Shown here: in pieces, positions 7,133 to 13,763 of the stretch | Position numbering within the stretch: the first letter of the stretch is position 1 | Layout of the letters: each line of letters starts with the position of its first letter | Source: Bacteroidota bacterium | GTDB lineage: Bacteria; Bacteroidota; Bacteroidia; M30B66 | Length of the DNA: 13,763 nucleotides | NCBI GenBank assembly: GCA_020438185.1 | Contig: JAGQVC010000010.1 | Coordinates: forward strand, 2,985-16,747 | Direction of reading: 5' to 3' | The notes under the pieces: generated by a model | The model's input: only the letters and a program-made list of their open reading frames with translations | Told to the model about the DNA's origin: nothing | Databases searched by the model: none | Translations under genes and position numbers: made by a program

Positions 7133-8251
7133 ATGCCGGCACCTAAATTTTTTAAGCGCTTACTTTTCCTCATCAGCCTTGGTATGGCAGGCGCTCTCAT
7201 TCTTGCTCTGCTGGCTATGTACATAAGTCCCGAAACAATCTGGATGCTGGCTTTTATGGGTTTAACCTTCCCACTGTTAATTCTAGCCAACTTCCTGCTG
7301 TTTCTAATCTGGCTGTTCATTTACCCTCGTAGGGCACTCATTCAGGCTTTGGTCTTAATCATTGCCTATCCTTTTTTCCGGGACATATTCAACTTTACCA
7401 ATCGTTTCGAGGAAAGCATTCCGGATGAAAATTCATTCATTGTCATGTCATACAATGTTCGACTTTTCGATTTGTACAACTGGACTTCCAATAAGAAAAC
7501 CCGCGACAGCATAATCAATCTGGTTCACACCGCAAACGCAGACATAGTCTGCTTTCAGGAGTTTTTTCACGAAGACACGGGCAAGTTCAACACTTTGGAT
7601 ACGTTGAAAAAAACGCTCAGCGCAAACAAAGTACACATCGATTATTCAGCTCATGTTAAAAACGTGAATCACTGGGGAATTGCAACGTTCACAAGATTTC
7701 CCATTGTTGGGAAAGGGAAACTTGAATTCCCTGACGAAACAGACAATATTTCCATATTTACCGATTTGCGAATCGGAGAAGATACTATCAGGGTGTATAA
7801 TCTTCATCTGGAATCTGTGCGCTTCAGGAGCGAAGATTATAAGGCGCTGGAGTCTATAACTGGAAAACCGGACGAAACCGGACTCGGCGGTCCTCAAAAA
7901 ATATTAACCCGAATGCGCCGCGCCTATATTCGCAGAGCTCGTCAGACTGACATTATTAGTACACACATCAGCGAGAGCCCTTATCCGGTAATCGTTTGCG
8001 GTGATTTCAACGACCCGCCGGCATCCTACGCTTACCATCAGATTTCTGCAACGCTCGAAGACGCTTTTAACAGCAGTTCAGCCGGTTTTGGAGCAACCTA
8101 TAGTGGTAAAATTCCATTTCTTAGAATTGACTATGTGTTGTATGACGAAGAACACTTCGGATGCGACACTATGCAGGTCCTTCAAAAGGAGTTTTCAGAT
8201 CATTTCCCGCTAAAAGCGGTGATGAATTTCAAGTCTAAAAAAACAGACTAA
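7133..8251 (+). CDS. Membrane-anchored endonuclease/exonuclease/phosphatase (EEP) family protein
   Basis: The protein is 372 residues. I chose ATG 7133 over the in-frame TTG at 7121, which overlaps the promoter box. Three hydrophobic segments (about 9-30, 37-63 and 68-81) come first. The Lys/Arg-rich N-terminus and the PRR at 65-67 predict that the catalytic domain, from about residue 100, faces the periplasm. The EEP/DNase I-like motifs are complete: MSYNVRLFD (N108), DIVCFQEFF (E143), VYNLHLES (N223, H225), VCGDFNDPP (D291, N293), RIDYVLYD (D333) and the final SDHFP (D356, H357). This fold cleaves phosphodiester or phosphomonoester bonds with Mg2+. Members include nucleases, sphingomyelinases and inositol phosphatases, and the substrate here cannot be told. 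The gene diverges from the phosphoesterase homologue, and its 3' end overlaps that of the PiT gene by 17 bases. Family assignment is secure. Confidence 0.9.
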   Translation: MPAPKFFKRLLFLISLGMAGALILALLAMYISPETIWMLAFMGLTFPLLILANFLLFLIWLFIYPRRALIQALVLIIAYPFFRDIFNFTNRFEESIPDENSFIVMSYNVRLFDLYNWTSNKKTRDSIINLVHTANADIVCFQEFFHEDTGKFNTLDTLKKTLSANKVHIDYSAHVKNVNHWGIATFTRFPIVGKGKLEFPDETDNISIFTDLRIGEDTIRVYNLHLESVRFRSEDYKALESITGKPDETGLGGPQKILTRMRRAYIRRARQTDIISTHISESPYPVIVCGDFNDPPASYAYHQISATLEDAFNSSSAGFGATYSGKIPFLRIDYVLYDEEHFGCDTMQVLQKEFSDHFPLKAVMNFKSKKTD

Positions 8252-9641
8252 ACAGGAAATAAAGTCCCCCTGCAAGCACCATTGAAACAGGCAAGGTAAG
8301 CAGCCAGGCAATCGCAATGTTCCGGATGGTGCCTCCCTGCAGGTTCTTAACTCCGTTAGATGAAACCATACTTCCGGCTACGCCGGATGATAAAACCTGA
8401 GTAGTACTTACCGGCAAACCGGTAACACTTGCTAGCCAGATAGTTCCGGCCGAAACGAAACCTGCACTGGCCCCCTGGGCATAAGTGAGATTCTCCTTGC
8501 CAATTTTTTCTCCTATTGTCACTACAATGCGCTTCCAGCCTATCATTGTTCCGATTCCGAGCGAAAGCGAGATAATTAAAATAACCCAGGCAGGAGCATA
8601 TTCCGTAAATCCTTTCATCTCAGAAACCGACGTTTCAAGAGATTTTAATTCGTCCTTGTTAAGGCCTTTTAGCGCTCCGGAAACTTTTAATTGTTTGATA
8701 TGCTTCCCGATGAACAAAATATCTTTTCTCAAAGCAAAATTTTCCTGCTTTGGGAAATCTCCGCTCTCCCGGTGTTTGTCAAATAACTGCGTTATATCGA
8801 ACAACTCTGCTTTAACCTGGTCTGCCACAGCCCTGTCAATTGGAAGCATGCGGTCATCATCCAGTGAAATAATATGAGCCAGAGCATTTCTTGCCGGCTT
8901 TTCAAGGTCATAAATATTGCGCGATGAATCAATTGCAAAATGCAAGGGTGCAAGGCTTATCAAAATAAGCATCACAAGCCCGACTCCTTTTTGCCCGTCG
9001 TTTGAACCGTGTGTGAAGCTGAGTCCGGCGCAACTTAATATAAGCAGACTTCTAATCCATGGTTTAGGTGGTGTATCTCCTTCAGGTGCTTTAAAAATTT
9101 CCTTGTCTTTAATAAATTGCTTCATAAGTAGCATCACTGCCATGGTAAGCCCGAAGCCTAGCAGTGGAGAAACCAGCAACGACAAACCAATACTGGTGGC
9201 TTTGGTCCAGTTAACCCCGGAAAGATCCCCGTTTCCGGAAATAAGTGAAAACATAATACCGACGCCCAGAATTGAGCCGATAAGTGTGTGTGAACTGGAA
9301 GCCGGTATACCCAGATACCAGGTGCCCAGATTCCAGATAATCGCCGATAACAATAGCGATAAAATAAGAGCTACGTTTTGAAGTATTGACTGACTAACAA
9401 GCGATTCCGGCGGAAGTAGATTGATTATTCCAATAGCCACAGCAATTCCACCTGCAAATACACCAACCGAGTTCATTACTCCTGACAACACAACTGATGG
9501 GATGGGCCGAAGCGACTTAGTATAAATTACAGTTGCAACTGCGTTGGCAGTGTCGTGAAAGCCGTTGATAAATTCAAAAATGCAGGCGCACAGAATGCAA
9601 ATAAGCAACAGCACCGACATGTCAGTTTCGAGTCCAAACAT
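8235..9641 (-). CDS. PiT-family inorganic phosphate transporter
   Basis: The protein is 468 residues and carries about ten to twelve membrane segments in two inverted halves. The first half has the signature GFHDTANAVATVIYT at 27-41 and GIPASSSHTLIGSILG at 111-126. The second half has the matching FTHGSNDGQKGVGLVM at 209-224 and GLPVSTTQVLSSGVAGSM at 408-425. These duplicated motifs form the phosphate and cation path of PiT (Pfam PHO4) carriers, which import phosphate with H+ or Na+. Between the halves, about 240-345, lies a charged helical region expected in the cytoplasm. ATG 9641 was chosen; Met8 (9620) is a possible alternative. No DUF47/PhoU-like partner gene lies next to it, although that pairing is common for PiT genes. 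The 160 bases upstream hold no clear promoter; TAATTTTA at 9747-9740 is a weak -7 candidate. Its final codons overlap the EEP gene tail. Confidence 0.95.
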   Translation of the reverse strand: MFGLETDMSVLLLICILCACIFEFINGFHDTANAVATVIYTKSLRPIPSVVLSGVMNSVGVFAGGIAVAIGIINLLPPESLVSQSILQNVALILSLLLSAIIWNLGTWYLGIPASSSHTLIGSILGVGIMFSLISGNGDLSGVNWTKATSIGLSLLVSPLLGFGLTMAVMLLMKQFIKDKEIFKAPEGDTPPKPWIRSLLILSCAGLSFTHGSNDGQKGVGLVMLILISLAPLHFAIDSSRNIYDLEKPARNALAHIISLDDDRMLPIDRAVADQVKAELFDITQLFDKHRESGDFPKQENFALRKDILFIGKHIKQLKVSGALKGLNKDELKSLETSVSEMKGFTEYAPAWVILIISLSLGIGTMIGWKRIVVTIGEKIGKENLTYAQGASAGFVSAGTIWLASVTGLPVSTTQVLSSGVAGSMVSSNGVKNLQGGTIRNIAIAWLLTLPVSMVLAGGLYFLFSLFF

Positions 9642-9801
9642 GTTGCGAATCTAATTAAATTGTTTGCGTACCACAGGCCTTGAAGAATTTGAAAGTTCCC
9701 TCATTTCTTCATACCGGGATACTGATTTTAAATAACCGCTAAAATTAAGTGCCGCACATTGCAATCGAGGCAAGCGCTTGTTATCTTTTGGTTAACAATC
9801 C

Positions 9802-10683
9802 TCAGGCTCTGGGATGAGCCAGATTATAAGCTTTCTTGAGCTTTTCGATGGTATTGTGGGTATAAACCTGCGTCGCACTTAGATTCGCATGGCCAAGCAA
9901 CTCTTTGATGGCATTAAGATCAGCGCCCTTATTGAGCATTTCGGTTGCAAAAGAATGTCGTAAAACATGGGGCGATTTTTTCTTTCTCGTACTCACCAGC
10001 GACAGATACTTATTAACCAGCCGGTAGACATACATGGGATACAATGCATGACCACTTTCGAACACGAATACATGAGGGGTTTCAGACTCAACCGACTTAC
10101 GGTCAATCAGGTAGTGCTCAATCTTGCTTTCAAGCTCGGTGAATAGCGGAATAATCCTTTGCTTATTCCGTTTTCCGGTAACCCTGATCTGATGCCGGCT
10201 AATTTGAATATCATCCATATGTAGCCCAAGCAATTCAGACAATCGGATGCCGGTTCCATAAAACAACTCAATAATTAAGTGGTCTCTCCTTCCATCGAAA
10301 TTATCAGGAAATTCAGTGTTGTCGAGCAACAAATCAAGTTTTTCAGCTTCAACATATTCCGGCAGTCGCCGCGATGTTTTTGGCGAACTAACCTTAAGCA
10401 TCGGATTATTGTGCAGATGCCCTTTGCGGACAGCAAACTTGTAAAATGATTTTAGTGCTGTTATTTTTCGGTTTACCGATCTGGCTGTGATGCCTTCTTC
10501 CATCAGCTTCACCAGCCAAGATCTTACAAAGGAAGGTCTTACCTCTCCCATGGAATCTACTTCATATACCTCTTTCAGGTATGAAGCGAACTGGTTTAAG
10601 TCCGTTTCGTATGCCAGCAGGGTATGAGACGAATAACGTTTTTCGACTCTCAGATAATCCGCAAATTTTTGCAATTCATCCAT
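9802..10683 (-). CDS. xerC: Tyrosine recombinase XerC/XerD (probable XerC)
   Basis: The protein is 293 residues, the usual Xer length. It starts at ATG 10683, directly at the core-binding domain (LQKFADYLRVEKRYSSHTL...), so no residues seem missing. The catalytic set is complete: R147 (GTGIRLSELLGL), K171 (VTGKRNKQR), H239 and R242 (SPHVLRHSFATE), H265 (ELLGHANL) and the nucleophile Y274 (TQVYTHNT). Xer recombinases resolve chromosome dimers at dif near the terminus, working as a XerC-XerD pair. The position just downstream of rpsU is a familiar arrangement in Bacteroidota and argues for the housekeeping enzyme rather than a phage or integron integrase. I cannot separate XerC from XerD with certainty. 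The rpsU terminator lies between the two genes, and a perfect -7 box sits 4 bases before the ATG, so it is probably transcribed separately. Confidence 0.9.
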   Translation of the reverse strand: MDELQKFADYLRVEKRYSSHTLLAYETDLNQFASYLKEVYEVDSMGEVRPSFVRSWLVKLMEEGITARSVNRKITALKSFYKFAVRKGHLHNNPMLKVSSPKTSRRLPEYVEAEKLDLLLDNTEFPDNFDGRRDHLIIELFYGTGIRLSELLGLHMDDIQISRHQIRVTGKRNKQRIIPLFTELESKIEHYLIDRKSVESETPHVFVFESGHALYPMYVYRLVNKYLSLVSTRKKKSPHVLRHSFATEMLNKGADLNAIKELLGHANLSATQVYTHNTIEKLKKAYNLAHPRA

Positions 10684-10687
10684 AATT

Positions 10688-10695
10688 CAAATCTA
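10688..10695 (-). promoter_or_regulatory. -7 promoter box for xerC
   Basis: On the minus strand TAGATTTG (10695-10688) matches TAnnTTTG perfectly and ends 4 bases before the xerC ATG at 10683. No -33 TTTG lies at the usual 19-21 bases; the nearest TTTTTG ends 26 bases upstream. If used, transcription would begin at about the A of ATG. The box lies after the rpsU terminator, where a new promoter would be needed. Confidence 0.4.
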
Positions 10696-10754
10696 TCCTG
10701 CCTCACGACAGTAATGATTTCCAAAAACGGATATAAATGAACAGGATTGTGAAC

Positions 10755-10787
10755 AAAAAAAGGCTGACCCGTTCTTGGGTCAGCCTT
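10755..10787 (-). terminator. Intrinsic (rho-independent) terminator of rpsU
   Basis: Eleven perfect base pairs join 10760-10770 and 10777-10787 around a 6-base loop (10771-10776), with the GC-rich core GGCTGACCC/GGGTCAGCC. On the minus strand the stem is followed by an uninterrupted T run (10759-10755, seven Ts counting the two in the stem). The plus-strand side lacks a T run, so it acts for the minus strand only. It begins 24 bases after the rpsU stop and separates rpsU from xerC. Confidence 0.93.
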
Positions 10788-10811
10788 AAAATATCTCTAA
10801 TGCACAGATTC

Positions 10812-11003
10812 TTAATCCTGTGGTTGTCTGAAGCCGTTACTGTAAATAGCCTTTTTAATTTCCTCACGACGTTCAACAGAAGGCTTGGTGTATTTTTGAC
10901 GATTGCGCAATTCACGAATCAATCCGGTTTTTTCAACCTTGCGCTTAAATTTTTTCAGCGCTTTCTCAATAGATTCACCTTCTTTAACTGGAATAATCAG
11001 CAT
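10812..11003 (-). CDS. rpsU: 30S ribosomal protein bS21
   Basis: The protein is 63 residues and is recognisable along its whole length. It runs MLIIPVKEGESIEKALKKF, then a very basic stretch (KRKVEKTGLIRELRNRQKYTK), then PSVERREEIKKAIYSNGF. bS21 binds the platform of the small subunit near the 3' end of 16S rRNA. In Bacteroidota ribosomes it has been shown, together with bS6 and bS18, to help occlude the anti-Shine-Dalgarno sequence, which fits the scarcity of Shine-Dalgarno sites here. The gene stands alone: it has a strong promoter (TATCTTTG), an A-rich leader of about 26 bases without any GGAG-like site, and an intrinsic terminator. It diverges from yajQ. Confidence 0.98.
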   Translation of the reverse strand: MLIIPVKEGESIEKALKKFKRKVEKTGLIRELRNRQKYTKPSVERREEIKKAIYSNGFRQPQD

Positions 11004-11031
11004 GCGTTTATTTCTTTGTTGTTTTTAAGGG

Positions 11032-11059
11032 TTGCAAAGATAGGAAAATAATTAATTTG
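11032..11059 (+). promoter_or_regulatory. Possible yajQ promoter
   Basis: On the plus strand TTG (11032-11034) is followed after 17 bases by TTAATTTG (11052-11059), which matches TAnnTTTG except for the second base. It lies 33 bases before the yajQ ATG and overlaps the rpsU promoter on the other strand. The imperfect box keeps the confidence low. Confidence 0.3.
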
Positions 11060-11066
11060 CAATCAA
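11035..11066 (-). promoter_or_regulatory. rpsU: Bacteroidota-type promoter for rpsU
   Basis: On the minus strand the perfect -7 box TATCTTTG (11042-11035) is preceded after 21 bases by TTG (11066-11064) as the -33 element. The predicted start lies near 11029, leaving a leader of about 26 bases before the ATG at 11003. Confidence 0.7.
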
Positions 11067-11092
11067 TACCACAAAAAAATCTTCAATTAATT

Positions 11093-11584
11093 ATGGCAAG
11101 TTTTGATGTAGTCAGCAAGGTCGATCTTCAAACATTGGACAATGCAATTAATGCTGCAGTTAAGGAAATCGGAACCCGATATGATTTCAGAGATTCCTCA
11201 ACGGAAATTGAACTTGATAAGAAAAGCTTTACCGTTCATGTTTTAACCGAGAATGATATGCGGCTGGAGGCTATCGAGGACGTTATCCGCAAAAGGTTAA
11301 TCAGGCAGCAAATTGATCCCAATTGCATGGATTTCGGCAAACAGAACTACGCTTCAGGTAACAAAACCCGCAAGGATATTGTCATCAGACAAGGTATTGA
11401 CAAAGACACCGCACGTAAAATAATGGCCGATATTAAGGCTTCAGGCATTAAGGTGGTTGCCCAGATTATGGATGATCAGCTTAGAGTAACTTCAAAAAAA
11501 ATAGATGACCTCCAGAAAATCATTTCTCTTTTGAGGTCATCTACTTACGAATTACCATTGCAATTCACCAATATGAAAGCATAG
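11093..11584 (+). CDS. yajQ: YajQ family nucleotide-binding protein
   Basis: The protein is 163 residues, the same length as typical YajQ. I start it at ATG 11093 (MASFDVVSKVDLQTLDNA), since the open frame before it (from 11057) overlaps the promoter region and the family begins with M-x-SFD. Family marks run through it: EIGTRYDFRDSSTEIELD at 25-42, LTENDMRLEAIEDVIRKRL at 51-69, KQNYASGNKTRKDIVIRQGI at 83-102 and DDQLRVTSKKIDDLQ at 127-141. YajQ is a small two-domain protein that binds nucleic acids or nucleotides; in some plant-pathogenic bacteria relatives bind cyclic di-GMP and partner with a transcription regulator. Its role in Bacteroidota is not established. It diverges from rpsU with 89 bases between starts and ends 29 bases from the convergent TPR gene. 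Confidence 0.95.
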   Translation: MASFDVVSKVDLQTLDNAINAAVKEIGTRYDFRDSSTEIELDKKSFTVHVLTENDMRLEAIEDVIRKRLIRQQIDPNCMDFGKQNYASGNKTRKDIVIRQGIDKDTARKIMADIKASGIKVVAQIMDDQLRVTSKKIDDLQKIISLLRSSTYELPLQFTNMKA

Positions 11585-11613
11585 ATTAGCCTGCTTTGTC
11601 AGATTTATTCCTG

Positions 11614-13203
11614 TTACATTTTGGTTTTTAAGTCCTTTAGCGCATCCATTGCCTGCTGATCTTTGGGCTCAATTCCCTGCACTTTTTCCCAGTATAATTT
11701 CGAATTGCTGTAATCCTTGGTTATGTAATAGTAGAAACCAAGGTATTTATACGATTCAAGCAATTCACGCTGATACTTTGTGGTGTCTTCCTCTCCTCTT
11801 ACTACAACTTCTTCATAAAATGGCTTTGCCAAACCTTCTTTTGAATCCGGATCAAGACTGGCATTTGCCCTGGCTCTCCATAAGAAACCTTGAATGAGCT
11901 TTGGCTGAATTTCAGTAACTTTCATAAAAGCGGTGTCTGCCATTCCAAACTGTTGAGTTTGATAATAAGCCTGACCAAGCCTGTAGTAATCGTTAGTTGT
12001 TCCTTTACCCAGCTCAATTTTTTTATTGTACATTTCAATGGCTTTGTCCAATTCCTTTCGCTTGGCATACATAGCAGCCAGCTCACTAATTAAATCAACA
12101 TCGGTGCTGTCTTTTACCAGGGCAGAATTCAACTTCTCAATACCCAGAGAATCATTACCTGATTCAGAAAGTAGCCTTCCCCAGTAAGCATAGTCACTTC
12201 CCAAAATTTTATCTTCGGGCTGACGCTCGAAAAACTTCTGTATATAATTCAGACCACTTTCATAATCCTTCAATTCATACGCAGAATAAGCCGCTAGTCT
12301 GTTCAGCAGATTTCTTGTTGTATCCGTTTGCCAGATAGATTTGATCTCATTCAATGCATCCTGATACTCCTTTGTTACAAAAAGGAAAGAAGCGTATCTG
12401 ACTCTGGCTCCGGTATTCCCTTTTGAAAGCTCCAGATACTTTGCATAATTCTGCTTTGCTTCCTGATACCTCTGAGCCTTCGCATATAATTCTCCCAATT
12501 CGCGGTAAGCAGGAGCGAATGAAGGGTCTATTGCAATAGCTTCATTGTAATATTCAAGAGCACCTTTAGAACCGTCCTTACCCTGATAATTCCTCGCGCG
12601 TACCCAAAGTTGCCCCAGCCTTAATGCTGCCTGTGGTGACTTAGGATCCAATTCCTGCGCTTTTTCATAATACTTTATCGCACTCGACCCATCGTTATTC
12701 TCCAGAAATGCATCACCCTGTAAAATCTGTATTTCCGGGTTACGTGGTTCTTTCTTTTCAGCCTCCTGAAGCAAAGTCAGTGCTTCACTAAGATTCTTTG
12801 GTTCAATAGAAATCTGGGCCTCCGCAACCGAAATGAGCACCGATACATTTTTGCCCTTCCCCATCTCAAGTGCTTTTGCGAAGTTCGACTTAGCCTCTTC
12901 GATGTTTTTCTTGGTTTTCAGGGCTTTACCCAATCCCACATAATTGATTGGATTCTCAGGGTCATTCTTAATGCCCAGTTTAAATAATGCTTCAGCAGAA
13001 TCAACTTCTTCCGCTTTCAGACAATTTTCGCCGAAGGCATACCAGTAATCCCCTTTAACCGGAAACTTTGCTACTAAAGACTTATACATTGAACTTGCAG
13101 CCTCATACTGCTCGTTTAGGGTTAGTCTTTTCGCTTCTTCAAGAGATTGTCCGAATGTGATACCAACCGCAAACAGTGCAAGGCTCAGGAATAATGATTT
13201 CAT
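11614..13203 (-). CDS. Exported tetratricopeptide-repeat protein (529 aa)
   Basis: ATG 13203-13201 begins a signal peptide (MKSLFLSLALFAVGITFGQ), so the protein is periplasmic. TPR units fill most of the rest: for example GDYWYAFGENCLKAEEVDSA at 51-70, IQILQGDAFLENNDGSSAIK at 158-177, and a near-canonical pair at about 215-257 with the usual Pro and Gly/Ala/Tyr positions (DPSFAPAYRELGELYAKA). No catalytic motif is seen. It starts 19 bases after the stop of the PstS-like gene and must be co-transcribed with it; the gap holds no promoter box, and no Shine-Dalgarno sequence precedes the ATG. In Bacteroidota a PstS-like plus TPR pair often closes an exbB/exbD/tonB gene cluster, which suggests a role in energising outer-membrane transport, but the cluster itself is out of view. 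It is unrelated in detail to the larger TPR protein at 1862-4954. Confidence 0.9.
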   Translation of the reverse strand: MKSLFLSLALFAVGITFGQSLEEAKRLTLNEQYEAASSMYKSLVAKFPVKGDYWYAFGENCLKAEEVDSAEALFKLGIKNDPENPINYVGLGKALKTKKNIEEAKSNFAKALEMGKGKNVSVLISVAEAQISIEPKNLSEALTLLQEAEKKEPRNPEIQILQGDAFLENNDGSSAIKYYEKAQELDPKSPQAALRLGQLWVRARNYQGKDGSKGALEYYNEAIAIDPSFAPAYRELGELYAKAQRYQEAKQNYAKYLELSKGNTGARVRYASFLFVTKEYQDALNEIKSIWQTDTTRNLLNRLAAYSAYELKDYESGLNYIQKFFERQPEDKILGSDYAYWGRLLSESGNDSLGIEKLNSALVKDSTDVDLISELAAMYAKRKELDKAIEMYNKKIELGKGTTNDYYRLGQAYYQTQQFGMADTAFMKVTEIQPKLIQGFLWRARANASLDPDSKEGLAKPFYEEVVVRGEEDTTKYQRELLESYKYLGFYYYITKDYSNSKLYWEKVQGIEPKDQQAMDALKDLKTKM

Positions 13204-13222
13204 TTTTACTTTGTGTTAATTA

Positions 13223-13763
13223 TTAATTTGTTTCTACCAATCTAATCACGCCATAGGCGGGAACTAATCCGGCTTTTAGAATTATTCTCTGCCCTTTGTC
13301 TCCGGCAACAAACGAGCTAAACCCGGTGGCAAGTCTCGTGCCCAGCTCTCTGTTTAAAATAAAAACCTCCCTTCTAAAAGGGTAAGAATTATCAGCAAGA
13401 TAGCCCTGGTAGGGCTGATGGTAACCTAAAACAGCCTCAGGATCATTCTCAGAAGACACCCCTGCAAGTCTAACCCGGGATATGAAATCTCCACTCACTG
13501 AATCATCCGGATCACTAATCCAGTTCGAACCGATAATTCCTATTGCTTCGGGATGGCTTTCAACGTATTCAATAACTTCCTGGTTTGATTTGACTGCTGA
13601 ACAAGCTGCCGGAAAAGTATCTATATTGAATGTTTGTCTGATATATCGCGCATTCCCGGATTTAGGATGGTCAAAAACCACAACAATCGGTTTTTCCGGA
13701 CAGGTTTCACACAGTCCATTCCAGGACGTTCTGTTTCCTGTAAAAATATCTTTCAACTCATTG
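13223..13763 (-). CDS. PstS-like periplasmic substrate-binding protein, N-terminus outside the window
   Basis: The frame is open to the window edge and encodes the last 179 or so residues. It enters at NELKDIFTGNRTSW, which matches the 'L..IF.G....W' element found near the middle of PstS/PBP-like proteins. The TTG at 13756 could be taken as a start but lies inside this conserved element, so the gene continues upstream. Further marks are DHPKSGNARYIRQTF (the place of the phosphate-binding SGTR loop), EAIGIIGSNW, NSYPFRREVFIL and FVAGDKGQRIILKAGLVPA. In the ligand loop the usual S-G-T-R reads S-G-N-A-R, so phosphate as the ligand is not certain. No PstA/B/C permease genes follow; a TPR protein does, 19 bases downstream. 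Such stand-alone PstS-like proteins occur in Bacteroidota beside TonB/ExbBD genes, where their ligand is unclear. Confidence 0.85.
   Translation of the reverse strand, partial: NELKDIFTGNRTSWNGLCETCPEKPIVVVFDHPKSGNARYIRQTFNIDTFPAACSAVKSNQEVIEYVESHPEAIGIIGSNWISDPDDSVSGDFISRVRLAGVSSENDPEAVLGYHQPYQGYLADNSYPFRREVFILNRELGTRLATGFSSFVAGDKGQRIILKAGLVPAYGVIRLVETN

Noticed and set aside
8485..9381. Plus-strand open frames of 130 and 154 codons inside the PiT gene
   Set aside because: They are shadows of a strongly conserved membrane protein on the other strand, with no recognisable domain or start signal.
9771..9780. Palindrome CAAGCGCTTG between xerC and the PiT gene
   Set aside because: It has no loop or T run for termination and no second copy, so I cannot support a function, including as a dif or att site (too short and not of that form).
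9802..10683. Recombinase as a sign of a mobile element or integron
   Set aside because: The length, the complete housekeeping-type Xer motifs and the rpsU neighbour fit chromosomal XerC, and no repeats, cassette genes or attachment sites flank it.

Overview
The window reads as chromosomal core DNA from a member of the Bacteroidota, probably class Bacteroidia. The reasons are the promoter boxes, which match the TAnnTTTG -7 element of this phylum, the near absence of Shine-Dalgarno sequences, a 63-residue bS21 gene next to a XerC-type recombinase, and two families typical of the phylum: a very large periplasmic TPR protein paired with a plug-less outer-membrane barrel, and a PstS-like/TPR pair. 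No insertion sequence, phage gene, CRISPR array or tRNA was seen, and no gene-free stretch exceeds about 180 bases.

Layout. 1-171 (+) is the end of a di-haem cytochrome c peroxidase gene. 175-6951 (-) is one long same-strand block, in transcription order: a calcineurin-like phosphoesterase homologue with altered active-site residues, a DedA-family membrane protein, a 1030-residue exported TPR protein and an outer-membrane beta-barrel protein whose start overlaps the TPR stop. Divergent from it, 7133-8251 (+) encodes a membrane-anchored endonuclease/exonuclease/phosphatase-fold protein whose 3' end overlaps that of a PiT phosphate transporter (8235-9641, -). Next on the minus strand are a XerC-type tyrosine recombinase (9802-10683) and rpsU (10812-11003), separated by a strong intrinsic terminator. 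yajQ (11093-11584, +) is divergent from rpsU. The right end (11614-13763, -) holds a 529-residue exported TPR protein directly downstream of a PstS-like binding protein cut by the window edge.

How the parts may work together. Most of the left block is envelope biology: an exported phosphoesterase relative, a DedA lipid-carrier transporter candidate, and a periplasmic TPR protein translationally linked to an outer-membrane barrel. The middle is housekeeping: phosphate uptake, chromosome dimer resolution, ribosomal protein bS21 and YajQ. The right-hand pair resembles the end of the TonB/ExbBD-type energy-transduction clusters of this phylum, but the TonB genes would lie outside the window.

The points most worth a second look are the phosphoesterase with its metal and catalytic residues replaced, three start codons sitting 4-9 bases after perfect -7 boxes (possible leaderless mRNAs), a hairpin that would hide the only good Shine-Dalgarno sequence in the window, and the symmetric divergent rpsU/yajQ promoter region.
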